Assembly: GCA_032123435.1 (NCBI GenBank)
Contig: JAQBFJ010000045.1
Span: forward strand, 1 to 12,335
Direction: 5' to 3'
DNA from: JAQBFJ01 sp032123435
GTDB lineage: Bacteria; Verrucomicrobiota; Kiritimatiellia; UBA8416; JAQBFJ01
DNA length: 12,335 bases
The position numbers and the translations under genes were made by a program. This document shows positions 5,730-12,335 of this stretch, piece by piece (position 1 is the first letter of the stretch; each line of letters starts with the position of its first letter). A model generated the notes under the pieces. It made no database searches and had not been told where the DNA came from. It was given only the letters and a program-made list of their open reading frames with translations.

Positions 5730-7963
5730 AACGTATCCTTGAACCATTTTATAACTGACTGTACAAATGTATGTTTTACCGGCTTATCGCAAACGGAAAC
5801 ATACGCCGGGCCAGGCGACGAGACCGAAATAAGATCCGCCAGAATCATCAAGCCTTCATTAAGAACAAGATCCTGCCTATTATCGTTTTTTGCCTCTTGC
5901 GCCGAATCACCCTCTGCCTCCTCTTCCATAACCTCCGCATGGAAAGCTGACAGTTCCTTCTCCATCTTTGCCTGCTTCATCCGCTCATTAATATTAAGTG
6001 ATACTTCGCTCCTGCCGGCGACTTCTTTTAAATAGGCCAGAAATTTCGCGTATTTGGCAAAACGGGGATCTTTCAACCTGCGTTCCTCCGAATTTTCTTT
6101 CAGCATCACAATAACCGCCGACAAATTGGTAACAGGCATATAAGCCGCCTCCGTCTCTTCAGACCACGGTATCGGATTCAACAGCGCGTCCTCTCCAAAT
6201 TCCATGAAGTCATACAGTGAAGATATAACAATGTCAGGTAGCACCCCTTTTAATTGAGTAGAACTTCCCGTAACCCTGTAGAACATGGAGCATGTCATTT
6301 TTATACGACCAAGTGTATCAGAATAGCCAAGCTTTGTGATCGTTTGTACCGTTCCCTTGCCATGTGTCTTGGAATCCCCGACAATTACCGCTCTCCCATA
6401 ATCCTGAAGAGCGCCAGCCACGATTTCAGAAGCCGAAGCGCTTCTGCGATCAACAAGAACAACCAATGGCCCCGCGTATGCCACTCTCGGATCATCGTCC
6501 ACCAATGGTATCATGCGCCTCTCTTTTACCTGCACCGTAGGCCCCGTCTTAATGAAGAGCCCTGTCATTGAAACGGCCTCCGTAAGGGAACCTCCACCAT
6601 TATTCCTCAAATCTAATACCAGTCCATCAAGCCCTTCTTCCACCGCTTGCGCTAATAACTTGTCAACATCATGAGCTGAACTTTTGTATTCAGGAGCATC
6701 AGTAGATCTCACTTCCATATTGGCATAAAAAGCCGGAAGAACAATTACGCCAACATTTCTGACAACACCATCACTGCCGACAGCTTCTTTCTTTTTTAAT
6801 TTAGCTTCCTGCTCTTCCAGCTTTACTTCATCCCGGAACAATTCGATCTGCTTCGTGGTTGAACCCGTAGGATCAGACGCCGGAATAATCGTCAAGACCA
6901 CTTTGGTTCCTTTTTCACCCCTGATGCGACCAACGGTTTTCTGAAGCGGCCAATGAATGATGCTTTCAGCCGGATCATCGCCCTGCCCAACCGCAATAAT
7001 CTTGTCGCCTGATTTCAGCCTTCCATCTTTGTCCGCCGGGCCCCCGGCAATAATTTGAGATATCACAACTATGCCGTCCTCAGCTTTCAACAAGGCGCCG
7101 ATTCCTTCCAGCGAAAGCCTCATCTCTATGTTGAAATCTTCCAGACTGCGATGCGACATGTACGCCGAATGTGGATCATAGGCGCGCGCTATCGCGCTCA
7201 GGTACTTTTCCATTACCCATTCGGCATCATTATCTTCAAGAGTTGTCAGGAATTGCTTATACCGCTTACGGATGAACTCTTCCGGCTCTAAATCCTTTAA
7301 ATCACCCGTTGTACCGACACTTTCATTCTCGTCAAGGTTCTCGCCCTCAGGTTGTTTCCCGCTCTCCTCAACTGCATCAGCGATTTCATTGGTAACCACC
7401 ACGTCCACGTTCGTAGCCACCCGTGCCCGCTCTTCCTCCGCTAATCGCATCGATACAACACGTTGAACATATTCATTCTTTATTTTCTTCCGCCATATCT
7501 CATCCCTGTCCGTGTTGTCCTTGGGCCACTCAGCCGCTTTTCGTTTCCATATATAACTTTCATCGCGCTCAAGATCAAAACCTTCAGCCAATAATTTGTC
7601 GACATACTCATACCTGTCCCGCACGCGCTCCAGAAATGTTTCGTAAACCTCAAAGGCAAAACTTATATCACCATTGTTCAGCCTGTCATCCAACTCAAGT
7701 TCACGGGACTTACACTTGACAATGTCGGACTCCATAAAATAAACACGTTCATAATCAAGAGAGGAAATGTAATTGGTCCATGCCATACTGGATATAAGAT
7801 CATCCATAAACGAATACGCCAGATGTTCTCTTGGAAAGCGCCATGCGAAACGCTCGGCGATCTGTGCGTAATGAGGTTCAGGCTTAAGCGGCACACGCTC
7901 AGCCAGAAGACTGAACGGCAAACAGAAAATAATAGTTAAAACAAGATATCTTGTTTGCTTCAT
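5726..7963 (-). CDS. ctpA/prc: Carboxy-terminal processing (tail-specific) protease, S41 family
   Basis: A 745-residue exported serine protease of the large Prc type. A signal peptide covers residues 1-21 (ending SLLA). A long N-terminal helical domain follows, interrupted by an acidic linker around 165-215 (EESGKQPEGENLDENES), then a PDZ domain from about 275 to 365 (GIGALLK...GGPADKDGRLKSGDKIIAVG). The S41 domain has LDLRNNGGGSL and SASASEIVAGALQDYG; by alignment with E. coli Prc the nucleophile is Ser510 and the base Lys536 (HGKGTVQ). The C-terminal part resembles the Prc DUF3340 region. It degrades or trims periplasmic proteins from the C-terminus. AGGGGA lies a few bases before ATG 7963. 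It is downstream of the HU terminator and overlaps dapF by ATGA. Confidence 0.94.
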   Translation of the reverse strand: MKQTRYLVLTIIFCLPFSLLAERVPLKPEPHYAQIAERFAWRFPREHLAYSFMDDLISSMAWTNYISSLDYERVYFMESDIVKCKSRELELDDRLNNGDISFAFEVYETFLERVRDRYEYVDKLLAEGFDLERDESYIWKRKAAEWPKDNTDRDEIWRKKIKNEYVQRVVSMRLAEEERARVATNVDVVVTNEIADAVEESGKQPEGENLDENESVGTTGDLKDLEPEEFIRKRYKQFLTTLEDNDAEWVMEKYLSAIARAYDPHSAYMSHRSLEDFNIEMRLSLEGIGALLKAEDGIVVISQIIAGGPADKDGRLKSGDKIIAVGQGDDPAESIIHWPLQKTVGRIRGEKGTKVVLTIIPASDPTGSTTKQIELFRDEVKLEEQEAKLKKKEAVGSDGVVRNVGVIVLPAFYANMEVRSTDAPEYKSSAHDVDKLLAQAVEEGLDGLVLDLRNNGGGSLTEAVSMTGLFIKTGPTVQVKERRMIPLVDDDPRVAYAGPLVVLVDRRSASASEIVAGALQDYGRAVIVGDSKTHGKGTVQTITKLGYSDTLGRIKMTCSMFYRVTGSSTQLKGVLPDIVISSLYDFMEFGEDALLNPIPWSEETEAAYMPVTNLSAVIVMLKENSEERRLKDPRFAKYAKFLAYLKEVAGRSEVSLNINERMKQAKMEKELSAFHAEVMEEEAEGDSAQEAKNDNRQDLVLNEGLMILADLISVSSPGPAYVSVCDKPVKHTFVQSVIKWFKDTL
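7939..7956. repeat. 18-bp perfect palindrome in the start of the protease gene
   Basis: AAACAAGATATCTTGTTT lies 7-24 bases into the coding sequence, within the signal-peptide codons. In mRNA it could fold into a 7-bp stem with an AUAU loop; as DNA it could be an operator. Confidence 0.5.
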
Positions 7964-7980
7964 TCGTTTCCCCTGTGAAC

Positions 7981-8037
7981 AAAAGAAAAAGGGCGGGGAA
8001 TCACCGTTTTAAATCATGCACGGTCAAGCCCCGCCCT
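7981..8037 (-). terminator. Strong intrinsic terminator after HU
   Basis: On the minus strand AGGGCGGGG (8037-8029) pairs with CCCCGCCCT (7998-7990), with an inner ACCGT/ACGGT stem, followed by TTTTTCTTTT. It begins 13 bases after the HU stop and ends 17 bases before the protease start, leaving almost no room for a separate promoter for ctpA. Confidence 0.92.
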
Positions 8038-8050
8038 AAATATAGCATCT

Positions 8051-8323
8051 CTATGCCGATAAAATGGCATCCTTGCATGCCTTTGACACGCGGAACTTCA
8101 CAACGGTCTTGGCAGGGATTTGAATCGTTTCACCTGTAGCCGGATTGCGCCCCATGCGCGCCTTGCGTTTTACCAGCACTAGTTTACCGATTCCCGGCAT
8201 TACAAAAGTGCTCTTGGCTTCTGTGTACGCCAGCTGTGCAAACACTTCCAGGAATTCCCCTACCTGTGCTTTGGACATACCTGTCTTCGTCGCCAAAGCT
8301 GCTATTGTTTGTGATTTGGTCAT
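8051..8323 (-). CDS. HU family DNA-binding protein
   Basis: A 90-residue histone-like protein. The N-terminal helices (MTKSQTIAALATKTGMSKAQVGEFLEVFAQL) form the dimer body. The beta arm holds the family signature GRNPATGETIQIPAKTVVKF, whose Pro intercalates into bent DNA, and the C-terminal helix SKACKDAIL closes the fold. It compacts and bends nucleoid DNA. GGGAGG lies about 5 bases before ATG 8323. The gene stands 135 bases downstream of atpH and is followed by a strong terminator. An AT-rich stretch at 8356-8380 could hold its own promoter, but no clear -35/-10 pair is seen. HU or IHF subunits cannot be told apart with certainty; HU is favoured. Confidence 0.95.
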   Translation of the reverse strand: MTKSQTIAALATKTGMSKAQVGEFLEVFAQLAYTEAKSTFVMPGIGKLVLVKRKARMGRNPATGETIQIPAKTVVKFRVSKACKDAILSA

Positions 8324-8386
8324 TTTGCCTCCCTCAGTTTGTTGGATGTTACTGTTTTGTTAGTTATTTATAAATACAACAATCAC

Positions 8387-8406
8387 CTGGATAAACCCCA
8401 CCAGGC
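8387..8406. other. Small inverted repeat between atpH and HU
   Basis: CCTGG (8387-8391) and CCAGG (8402-8406) flank a 10-base loop. On the minus strand the sequence downstream is only weakly T-rich (TGATTGTTGTATTT), so it may be a weak terminator of the atp operon or mean nothing. Confidence 0.3.
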
Positions 8407-8458
8407 CTTTACTCAACATGCATTCTTATCTATTTCTCCCAGAAAACAAGCGTTTTTT

Positions 8459-9028
8459 TCATTTTTTTTCATCCATCCCGCCCCGTAATCCACCAAGCAG
8501 TTCAGACCGCATCCCTTCAACCAGTGCATTAACCGAACCATCCATCACCAGATCCCCTACCCGAACAATGGCGCCACCCAACATTCCGGAATCAATCCGA
8601 ACGTGTAAACGCACTTTTTTGCCCAAAATACGGCTTGTTTCCTCTTCTATCCGGGTTAAAACGTCATCCCCAACCATGCAGACCGACACCAGCTCACCCG
8701 ATACCTTCTCCTCCAGCCGTGACGCCTTGTCCAGAAATATATCGGCTATGCTGCCCAGCCCATTAATCATGTTCTGCTCCAGAAGAATCTGGACAAACCG
8801 CATAAGCACCGGATGAACCCGGCCGCCAAGAATATCGACAACCGCAGTGGATTTTCCCTCATCCTTAACAGCGGGATCAGCGAGAAACATCTTGATCCGA
8901 CTGTCTTCCGCGAATAGATCAACCACCAGCATAATCTCCTTCTCGATCCTCGCAAGAACACCCGCACCCTCGCTCAGCGCGAGAAGAGACTCCGCATATC
9001 TTTCTTCAATCTTATTTGCCGCGTCCAT
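8459..9028 (-). CDS. atpH: ATP synthase F1 subunit delta
   Basis: A 189-residue protein that forms the peripheral-stalk cap joining subunit b to the F1 head. The N-terminal helical domain begins IEERYAESLLALSEG, the standard RYAxAL pattern. The C-terminal domain carries DSGMLGGAIVRVGDLVMDGSVNALVEGM, the family's signature with conserved GG, R, GD and D-S. I chose ATG 9028, which overlaps atpF by 17 bases and gives a normal N-terminus; TTG 9052 would add eight residues and has AGAGG too close to it. Its ribosome site is weak, so coupling to atpF translation is likely. It ends 135 bases before HU, and no atpA follows. Confidence 0.92.
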   Translation of the reverse strand: MDAANKIEERYAESLLALSEGAGVLARIEKEIMLVVDLFAEDSRIKMFLADPAVKDEGKSTAVVDILGGRVHPVLMRFVQILLEQNMINGLGSIADIFLDKASRLEEKVSGELVSVCMVGDDVLTRIEEETSRILGKKVRLHVRIDSGMLGGAIVRVGDLVMDGSVNALVEGMRSELLGGLRGGMDEKK

Positions 9029-9512
9029 GTGTCTGCTTAAGATGCTCCACAAATTCCTCTACCAATTCGCCCTGGCGTTTTTCGTCAATTTTATCTTTTA
9101 TGACCTGTCTGGCAATTCTGGCTGATAAATTAACAACTGTAGTTTTTAAATCATCAAGACTTTTCTTTACTTCCCTGTCTATCTCGGTCTTGGCATGATT
9201 AATAATAAGATCTGTTTCATCCCTCGCGCTTTTCTGCGCCTCATTCTTCATCTCCGCCACTATCTTCTGACCAGCACTTATTATCTTTCTGGCCTCATTG
9301 CGCGCCTCCCTGATCTGATCATCATTTTGAACCAGAAGCTTCTTCGCTTCCTCTCTCGCGCGTTCAGCCTCATTCAGCGACTCACGGATTTTCTGCTCAC
9401 GTTCATCCATGATTTTCCGTAAAGGCTTAAATGCGAATTTGGCCAAAACGGCCAGAAGGAATCCGAATGTGACCAACGTCCAGAACAAAAGACCTGTATC
9501 AATAGATCCCAT
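9012..9512 (-). CDS. atpF: ATP synthase F0 subunit b
   Basis: A 166-residue peripheral-stalk subunit. One membrane span lies at about residues 7-28 (GLLFWTLVTFGFLLAVLAKFAF). It is followed by a long charged helix rich in E, A, K and R (residues 30-150), which forms the b-b coiled coil reaching the F1 head. The N-terminal FWTLVTFG and PLRKIMDEREQKI are typical. AGGA lies a few bases before ATG 9512. The gap to atpE is 11 bases, and it overlaps atpH by 17 bases. Only one b gene is seen, so the stalk should be a homodimer. Confidence 0.95.
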   Translation of the reverse strand: MGSIDTGLLFWTLVTFGFLLAVLAKFAFKPLRKIMDEREQKIRESLNEAERAREEAKKLLVQNDDQIREARNEARKIISAGQKIVAEMKNEAQKSARDETDLIINHAKTEIDREVKKSLDDLKTTVVNLSARIARQVIKDKIDEKRQGELVEEFVEHLKQTHGRGK

Positions 9513-9523
9513 AATTCCTGATC

Positions 9524-9817
9524 CTACTCAACCTGATTATAACCCTGTTCCATCTCCGCCGACATTTGACCTGTGCCTTCAGCCGCTTTGCCCTTGCCTA
9601 CAAGCATAATAGAGATCAGCAAGGCGTAAAGACACAGTGCCTCTATGAACGCTATCCCCAGAATCATAAGCCTTTGTATCGTACCCGCCGCTTCAGGCTG
9701 ACGCGCGGCAGCTTCTACGCTTTTGCCGCCCAGTATTCCTATCCCTATCCCTGTTCCAAGCGCCGCCAAACCAATGCTCAATCCCGCTGCTAACCATGCC
9801 ATGCTTTCTGGTGCCAT
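9524..9817 (-). CDS. atpE: ATP synthase F0 subunit c
   Basis: A 97-residue hairpin protein of the rotor ring. Span 1 (residues 8-30) has the Gly-repeat ALGTGIGIGILGG, the polar loop has ARQPE (38-42), and span 2 (50-73) carries the ion-binding Glu59 in FIEALCLYAL. Ala follows the Glu and there is no Gln in span 1, so the site looks proton-binding rather than sodium-binding (inference from known c-ring signatures). The start at ATG 9817 has GGAGG nearby; the frame is open to 9925, but the extra 36 residues lie inside atpB coding DNA in another frame. Oddly, a polar tail of about 23 residues (KGKAAEGTGQMSAEMEQGYN...) follows span 2, whereas most c subunits end there. Confidence 0.95.
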   Translation of the reverse strand: MAPESMAWLAAGLSIGLAALGTGIGIGILGGKSVEAAARQPEAAGTIQRLMILGIAFIEALCLYALLISIMLVGKGKAAEGTGQMSAEMEQGYNQVE

Positions 9818-9849
9818 ATTCCTATCCTCCAGTTTTTCTCCTGGCCAGA

Positions 9850-10599
9850 TTAATGACCTACTTCTACCGCTTCTCTTATATACATTCCAGCCAACATCGT
9901 GAAAATAAGTGCCTGAATAAAACACACAAACAGTTCAAAACAACTCATAGCCACAGCGCCAGCCAACGGTATAACCCTCAAAAACCATACAGTCTGCACC
10001 AGTAGCCCGATAAAAACAACTATAAGTGCGTGACCAGCCACCATGTTGGCAAATAAACGAATCGCCAGCGATAAAGGTCGCACCAGCCAGCTCACGATCT
10101 CTATGGGAATAACCATTACAGCTATCCAGCGCGGCACGCCAGCAGGAAGAAACTTCCTTAAGAACCCAAATATGCCATTATGTCTTATGTTTATCGCCAG
10201 TGTGGCAAAAAAAACAATCAACGCCAATCCCGCCGTTACATTAATGTTGGCTGTTGCCGCCTTGAAATGAGACGGCATCGGCACCATACCGAGCAGGTTT
10301 CCGAATAGAATAAAGAAGAATAAAGTTAAAAGGAAAGGAGCCCACGTCCGCCCTTCACTGCCTATTCCTTCTCTCGCTATACGATTTTCAATATATTCTA
10401 TAAGCCCTTCAAACATGTTCTCAAACACACCAACAGCAACCAAACCTCTGCGGCGACATGACAGGAACACAAGTGAAAAAGTAATAACCGCGGCAAGCCA
10501 GACCAGAACAACCTCGTTGGTGATGCTCAAATCCACCCCTAAGACTATCGGCAAAGAAATAATAACATGTCTCTCTATACCATGCATACTTATGTCCAT
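9850..10599 (-). CDS. atpB: ATP synthase F0 subunit a
   Basis: A 249-residue membrane protein forming the proton half-channels. Hydrophobic segments are spread over residues 27-48, 86-106, 123-138, 157-172, 185-205 and 215-240. The essential arginine is Arg181 in PLSLAIRLFANMVAGH, and the last helix has the typical SCFELFVCFIQALIFTMLAGMYI. Length is within the usual range. ATG 10599 is used; Met5 (10587) is an alternative, and neither has a strong ribosome site. It is the first gene of the atp cluster; no atpI precedes it, since the divergent sugar-transferase gene starts 133 bases away. Confidence 0.95.
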   Translation of the reverse strand: MDISMHGIERHVIISLPIVLGVDLSITNEVVLVWLAAVITFSLVFLSCRRRGLVAVGVFENMFEGLIEYIENRIAREGIGSEGRTWAPFLLTLFFFILFGNLLGMVPMPSHFKAATANINVTAGLALIVFFATLAINIRHNGIFGFLRKFLPAGVPRWIAVMVIPIEIVSWLVRPLSLAIRLFANMVAGHALIVVFIGLLVQTVWFLRVIPLAGAVAMSCFELFVCFIQALIFTMLAGMYIREAVEVGH

Positions 10600-10631
10600 T
10601 TCTTACAGTAAATACATACCTAACATAAACG

Positions 10632-10647
10632 ACTTTCACTTGAAAGT
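10632..10647. promoter_or_regulatory. Inverted repeat in the atpB / sugar-transferase divergent region
   Basis: ACTTTCA (10632-10638) and TGAAAGT (10641-10647) form a near-perfect operator-like palindrome with a 2-base centre, 33 bases before the atpB start. It could bind a regulator of atp expression. No clear consensus promoter for atpB was found nearby. Confidence 0.4.
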
Positions 10648-10695
10648 TCATTTTTCAATGGTCATATCGTCCCGCATATACCCCTCAACAACAAC

Positions 10696-10725
10696 TTGTC
10701 ACTGTACATGATAAACTGATATTAT
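10696..10725 (+). promoter_or_regulatory. Promoter of the sugar-transferase gene, probably giving a leaderless mRNA
   Basis: TTGTCA (10696-10701) and TATTAT (10720-10725), each 5 of 6, are 18 bases apart. The expected transcription start (about 10732) falls at the ATG 10733, and no ribosome site precedes that ATG, so the two observations agree. Confidence 0.55.
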
Positions 10726-10732
10726 CCCAAAC

Positions 10733-12145
10733 ATGAAGAAAAAGGATACAACCAATGTACTTATAAGCACTATGGCCATCATCGCCGACGCTATATCAGT
10801 CTTCTGCGGATTGGCGCTTGCTACCAAAATCAGATTCGACAGCGGCCTTATCCCTGTTGTGAAAGGACGGCCCGATAACCTCTGGAGTATATACCTGGCC
10901 GGCTCGGCAGTAGCCACCATCCTGTTCCTCTTCATCTTCAGAACCATGAACCTCTACGTACGACCGCAAACAGGATCTTTCCCCAGTAAAATCCCGCGCC
11001 TCATCCGGGGCTGCGCGACAGGTGTACTATTCGCCGCCGCACTTGGATTCCTGATGAAAACCGAGCCGCCATTCTCTGCCGCCGTAGTTGTTATATCCTT
11101 GGCAACAATCCCGTTCATCGTGATCACAGAACGATACATCCTGTTCCGTATCGAATGGAATATGGCCCGGCACAGCAGAACATATAATCAGGTCCTTATA
11201 CTCGGAACAGATTCCACCGCCGCCCACGTCGCACGAACACTGAAAAAGGAACCTATGCTCCGATCAAAGGTCTTCGGATTCCTCCGCACCGATTTTGCCG
11301 AACCAGACAAAGATATTCCCGCAGATCTTATTAAGGGAAGTATTGATGAACTTACGCTGTTCCTTTCCAATAACCAGGTCGATCAGGTCATCCTCACAAA
11401 CTCAACACTGGGACACGACCGCATCGTCCAGATAATACTAATGTGTGAACGCAGCCTTGTAACATTCAACATGGTTCCTGATTTATTCAGAATAATGACG
11501 AGCAGTATGGATGTTCAATCCCTGGACGACATTCCACTCCTGGGCACAGGCCAATGGCCGCTCGATCTTTTATGGAACAGAGTTCTGAAAAGACTCGAAG
11601 ATATATTAGGCTCCATAATAGGCCTCGTCCTCTCTGCCCCGCTGGTAACCGTAGCGGCAATAGCAATAAAGAAAGGTTCTCCCGGCCCTGTCTTCTACGG
11701 TCAAGTTCGGTGCGGTGAAAAAGGAAAACAATTCACCCTCTATAAACTGCGAACTATGCGCGTTGACGCAGAAGACCAAACAGGCCCTGTCTTCACTAAA
11801 GAAAATGACCCCAGAACAACAAAGATCGGCGCGTGGCTCAGAAAACACAACATAGATGAACTCCCTCAACTGTGGAATGTACTTAAAGGTAATATGAGCC
11901 TCGTTGGACCACGCCCTGAAAGGCCGCACTTCGTGGAACAATTCAAGGAGGATATCTCCCGGTATATGCGGCGCCATGCCTCAAAACCAGGCATGTCCGG
12001 CTGGGCACAGGTAAACGGTCTGCGCGGCAATACAAGCATCCAGGAAAGAATCCGTTATGATCTCTACTACCTCGAGAACTGGTCGCTCGCGTTCGATTTC
12101 AAGATACTCATCAAAACACTATTCGCAAAAGAAAATGCGTACTAA
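10733..12145 (+). CDS. Polyprenyl-phosphate sugar-1-phosphate transferase (exopolysaccharide initiation)
   Basis: A 470-residue membrane enzyme that moves a sugar-1-phosphate from a nucleotide sugar to the lipid carrier undecaprenyl phosphate, the first step of surface polysaccharide synthesis. The N-terminus has about five membrane spans (to residue about 135). The middle (about 145-265) is the Rossmann-like domain common to WbaP/WcaJ-type proteins (QVLILGTDSTAAHVARTL). A further hydrophobic segment (about 285-310) precedes the catalytic domain with SPGPVFYGQVRCGEKGKQF, LYKLRTM, the Asp375-Glu376 pair in DELPQLWNVLKGNMSLVGPRPE, and GMSGWAQVNG. Which sugar it uses cannot be told. No glycosyltransferase cluster is visible to the right within the window. 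Confidence 0.92.
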   Translation: MKKKDTTNVLISTMAIIADAISVFCGLALATKIRFDSGLIPVVKGRPDNLWSIYLAGSAVATILFLFIFRTMNLYVRPQTGSFPSKIPRLIRGCATGVLFAAALGFLMKTEPPFSAAVVVISLATIPFIVITERYILFRIEWNMARHSRTYNQVLILGTDSTAAHVARTLKKEPMLRSKVFGFLRTDFAEPDKDIPADLIKGSIDELTLFLSNNQVDQVILTNSTLGHDRIVQIILMCERSLVTFNMVPDLFRIMTSSMDVQSLDDIPLLGTGQWPLDLLWNRVLKRLEDILGSIIGLVLSAPLVTVAAIAIKKGSPGPVFYGQVRCGEKGKQFTLYKLRTMRVDAEDQTGPVFTKENDPRTTKIGAWLRKHNIDELPQLWNVLKGNMSLVGPRPERPHFVEQFKEDISRYMRRHASKPGMSGWAQVNGLRGNTSIQERIRYDLYYLENWSLAFDFKILIKTLFAKENAY

Positions 12146-12202
12146 CCCGTTTGTTTCACGAGTTCAGGCCAATCAAGGCTAAGGCATTGAGGACGAAGCT
12201 GT

Positions 12203-12331
12203 ATGAATATACCGCGAATCCTCAATAACGCCGGCCTTGGCAGGCATGGATTCGCCTTTGGTGAAGAATTGCATGCATCTTTTCTTTCCGGAAAACCATG
12301 TTACAAACTGTATTTGCCAAACAACCTCTAG
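12203..12331 (+). CDS. Possible small protein of 42 residues
   Basis: ATG 12203 opens a short frame, MNIPRILNNAGLGRHGFAFG..., ending at TAG 12329. AGGA lies 9 bases upstream. It has a mixed, protein-like composition but no recognised domain. It could be a small gene, the remnant of a longer one, or chance; it lies 57 bases after the sugar-transferase stop. Confidence 0.3.
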   Translation: MNIPRILNNAGLGRHGFAFGEELHASFLSGKPCYKLYLPNNL

Positions 12332-12335
12332 CTAC

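Noticed and set aside
9524..9817. Sodium-type c subunit
   Set aside because: Span 1 lacks the Gln and span 2 has Ala rather than Ser/Thr after Glu59, so a proton-type site is more likely.
9818..9925. Longer start for subunit c
   Set aside because: The added 36 residues come from atpB coding DNA in another frame; ATG 9817 has a good ribosome site and fits the family.

Overview
The window looks like a piece of chromosome from an anaerobic or microaerophilic Gram-negative-type bacterium, most plausibly of the Planctomycetes-Verrucomicrobia-Chlamydiae group (Kiritimatiellota, Lentisphaerota or Verrucomicrobiota). This is an inference from gene content. The window holds a large Prc-type periplasmic protease, a Gfo/Idh oxidoreductase with a Cys cluster, a possible sulfatase-start relic, an HU protein of the type common in that group, DapF (meso-DAP cell wall) and a secreted protein with a signal peptide. 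No rRNA, tRNA, CRISPR array or intact insertion sequence was seen.

Layout. 1-780 (-): 5' part of a secreted multi-domain protein that runs off the left edge. 781-1110: divergent intergenic region. 1111-1527 (+): small DUF2752 membrane protein. 1693-2239 (-): compact DUF433/DUF5615 antitoxin-toxin pair. 2365-2601 (+): small Cys-containing protein of unknown function. 2859-4040 (+): Gfo/Idh/MocA-family oxidoreductase. 4203-4880 (+): NapH-like membrane 4Fe-4S protein. From 10599 down to 4923 everything is on the minus strand: atpB-atpE-atpF-atpH (F0 sector plus delta), HU, a strong intrinsic terminator, then ctpA/prc and dapF joined by an ATGA overlap. Divergent from atpB, 10733-12145 (+) encodes a polyisoprenyl-phosphate sugar-1-phosphate transferase that starts surface polysaccharide synthesis. 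The last 190 bases hold only a possible 42-residue ORF.

How the genes fit together. The minus-strand block is housekeeping: proton translocation, nucleoid structure, periplasmic proteolysis and lysine/meso-DAP synthesis. The ATP synthase cluster is split: it stops after delta, and no alpha, gamma, beta, epsilon or atpI gene is present. The left 5 kb is accessory in character: toxin-antitoxin pair, orphan small proteins, repeated short sequence and a probable gene-start relic.

The most interesting unexplained items are: a 16-bp exact repeat on both sides of the oxidoreductase, each copy preceded by a stem-loop and ending in ATGAGTAAA; the second copy continuing into what looks like a frameshifted sulfatase N-terminus; a consensus promoter firing antisense into the toxin-antitoxin operon; a stem-loop able to hide a ribosome-binding site upstream of the oxidoreductase; the ATP synthase split with an unusual polar tail on subunit c; and the small Cys protein.
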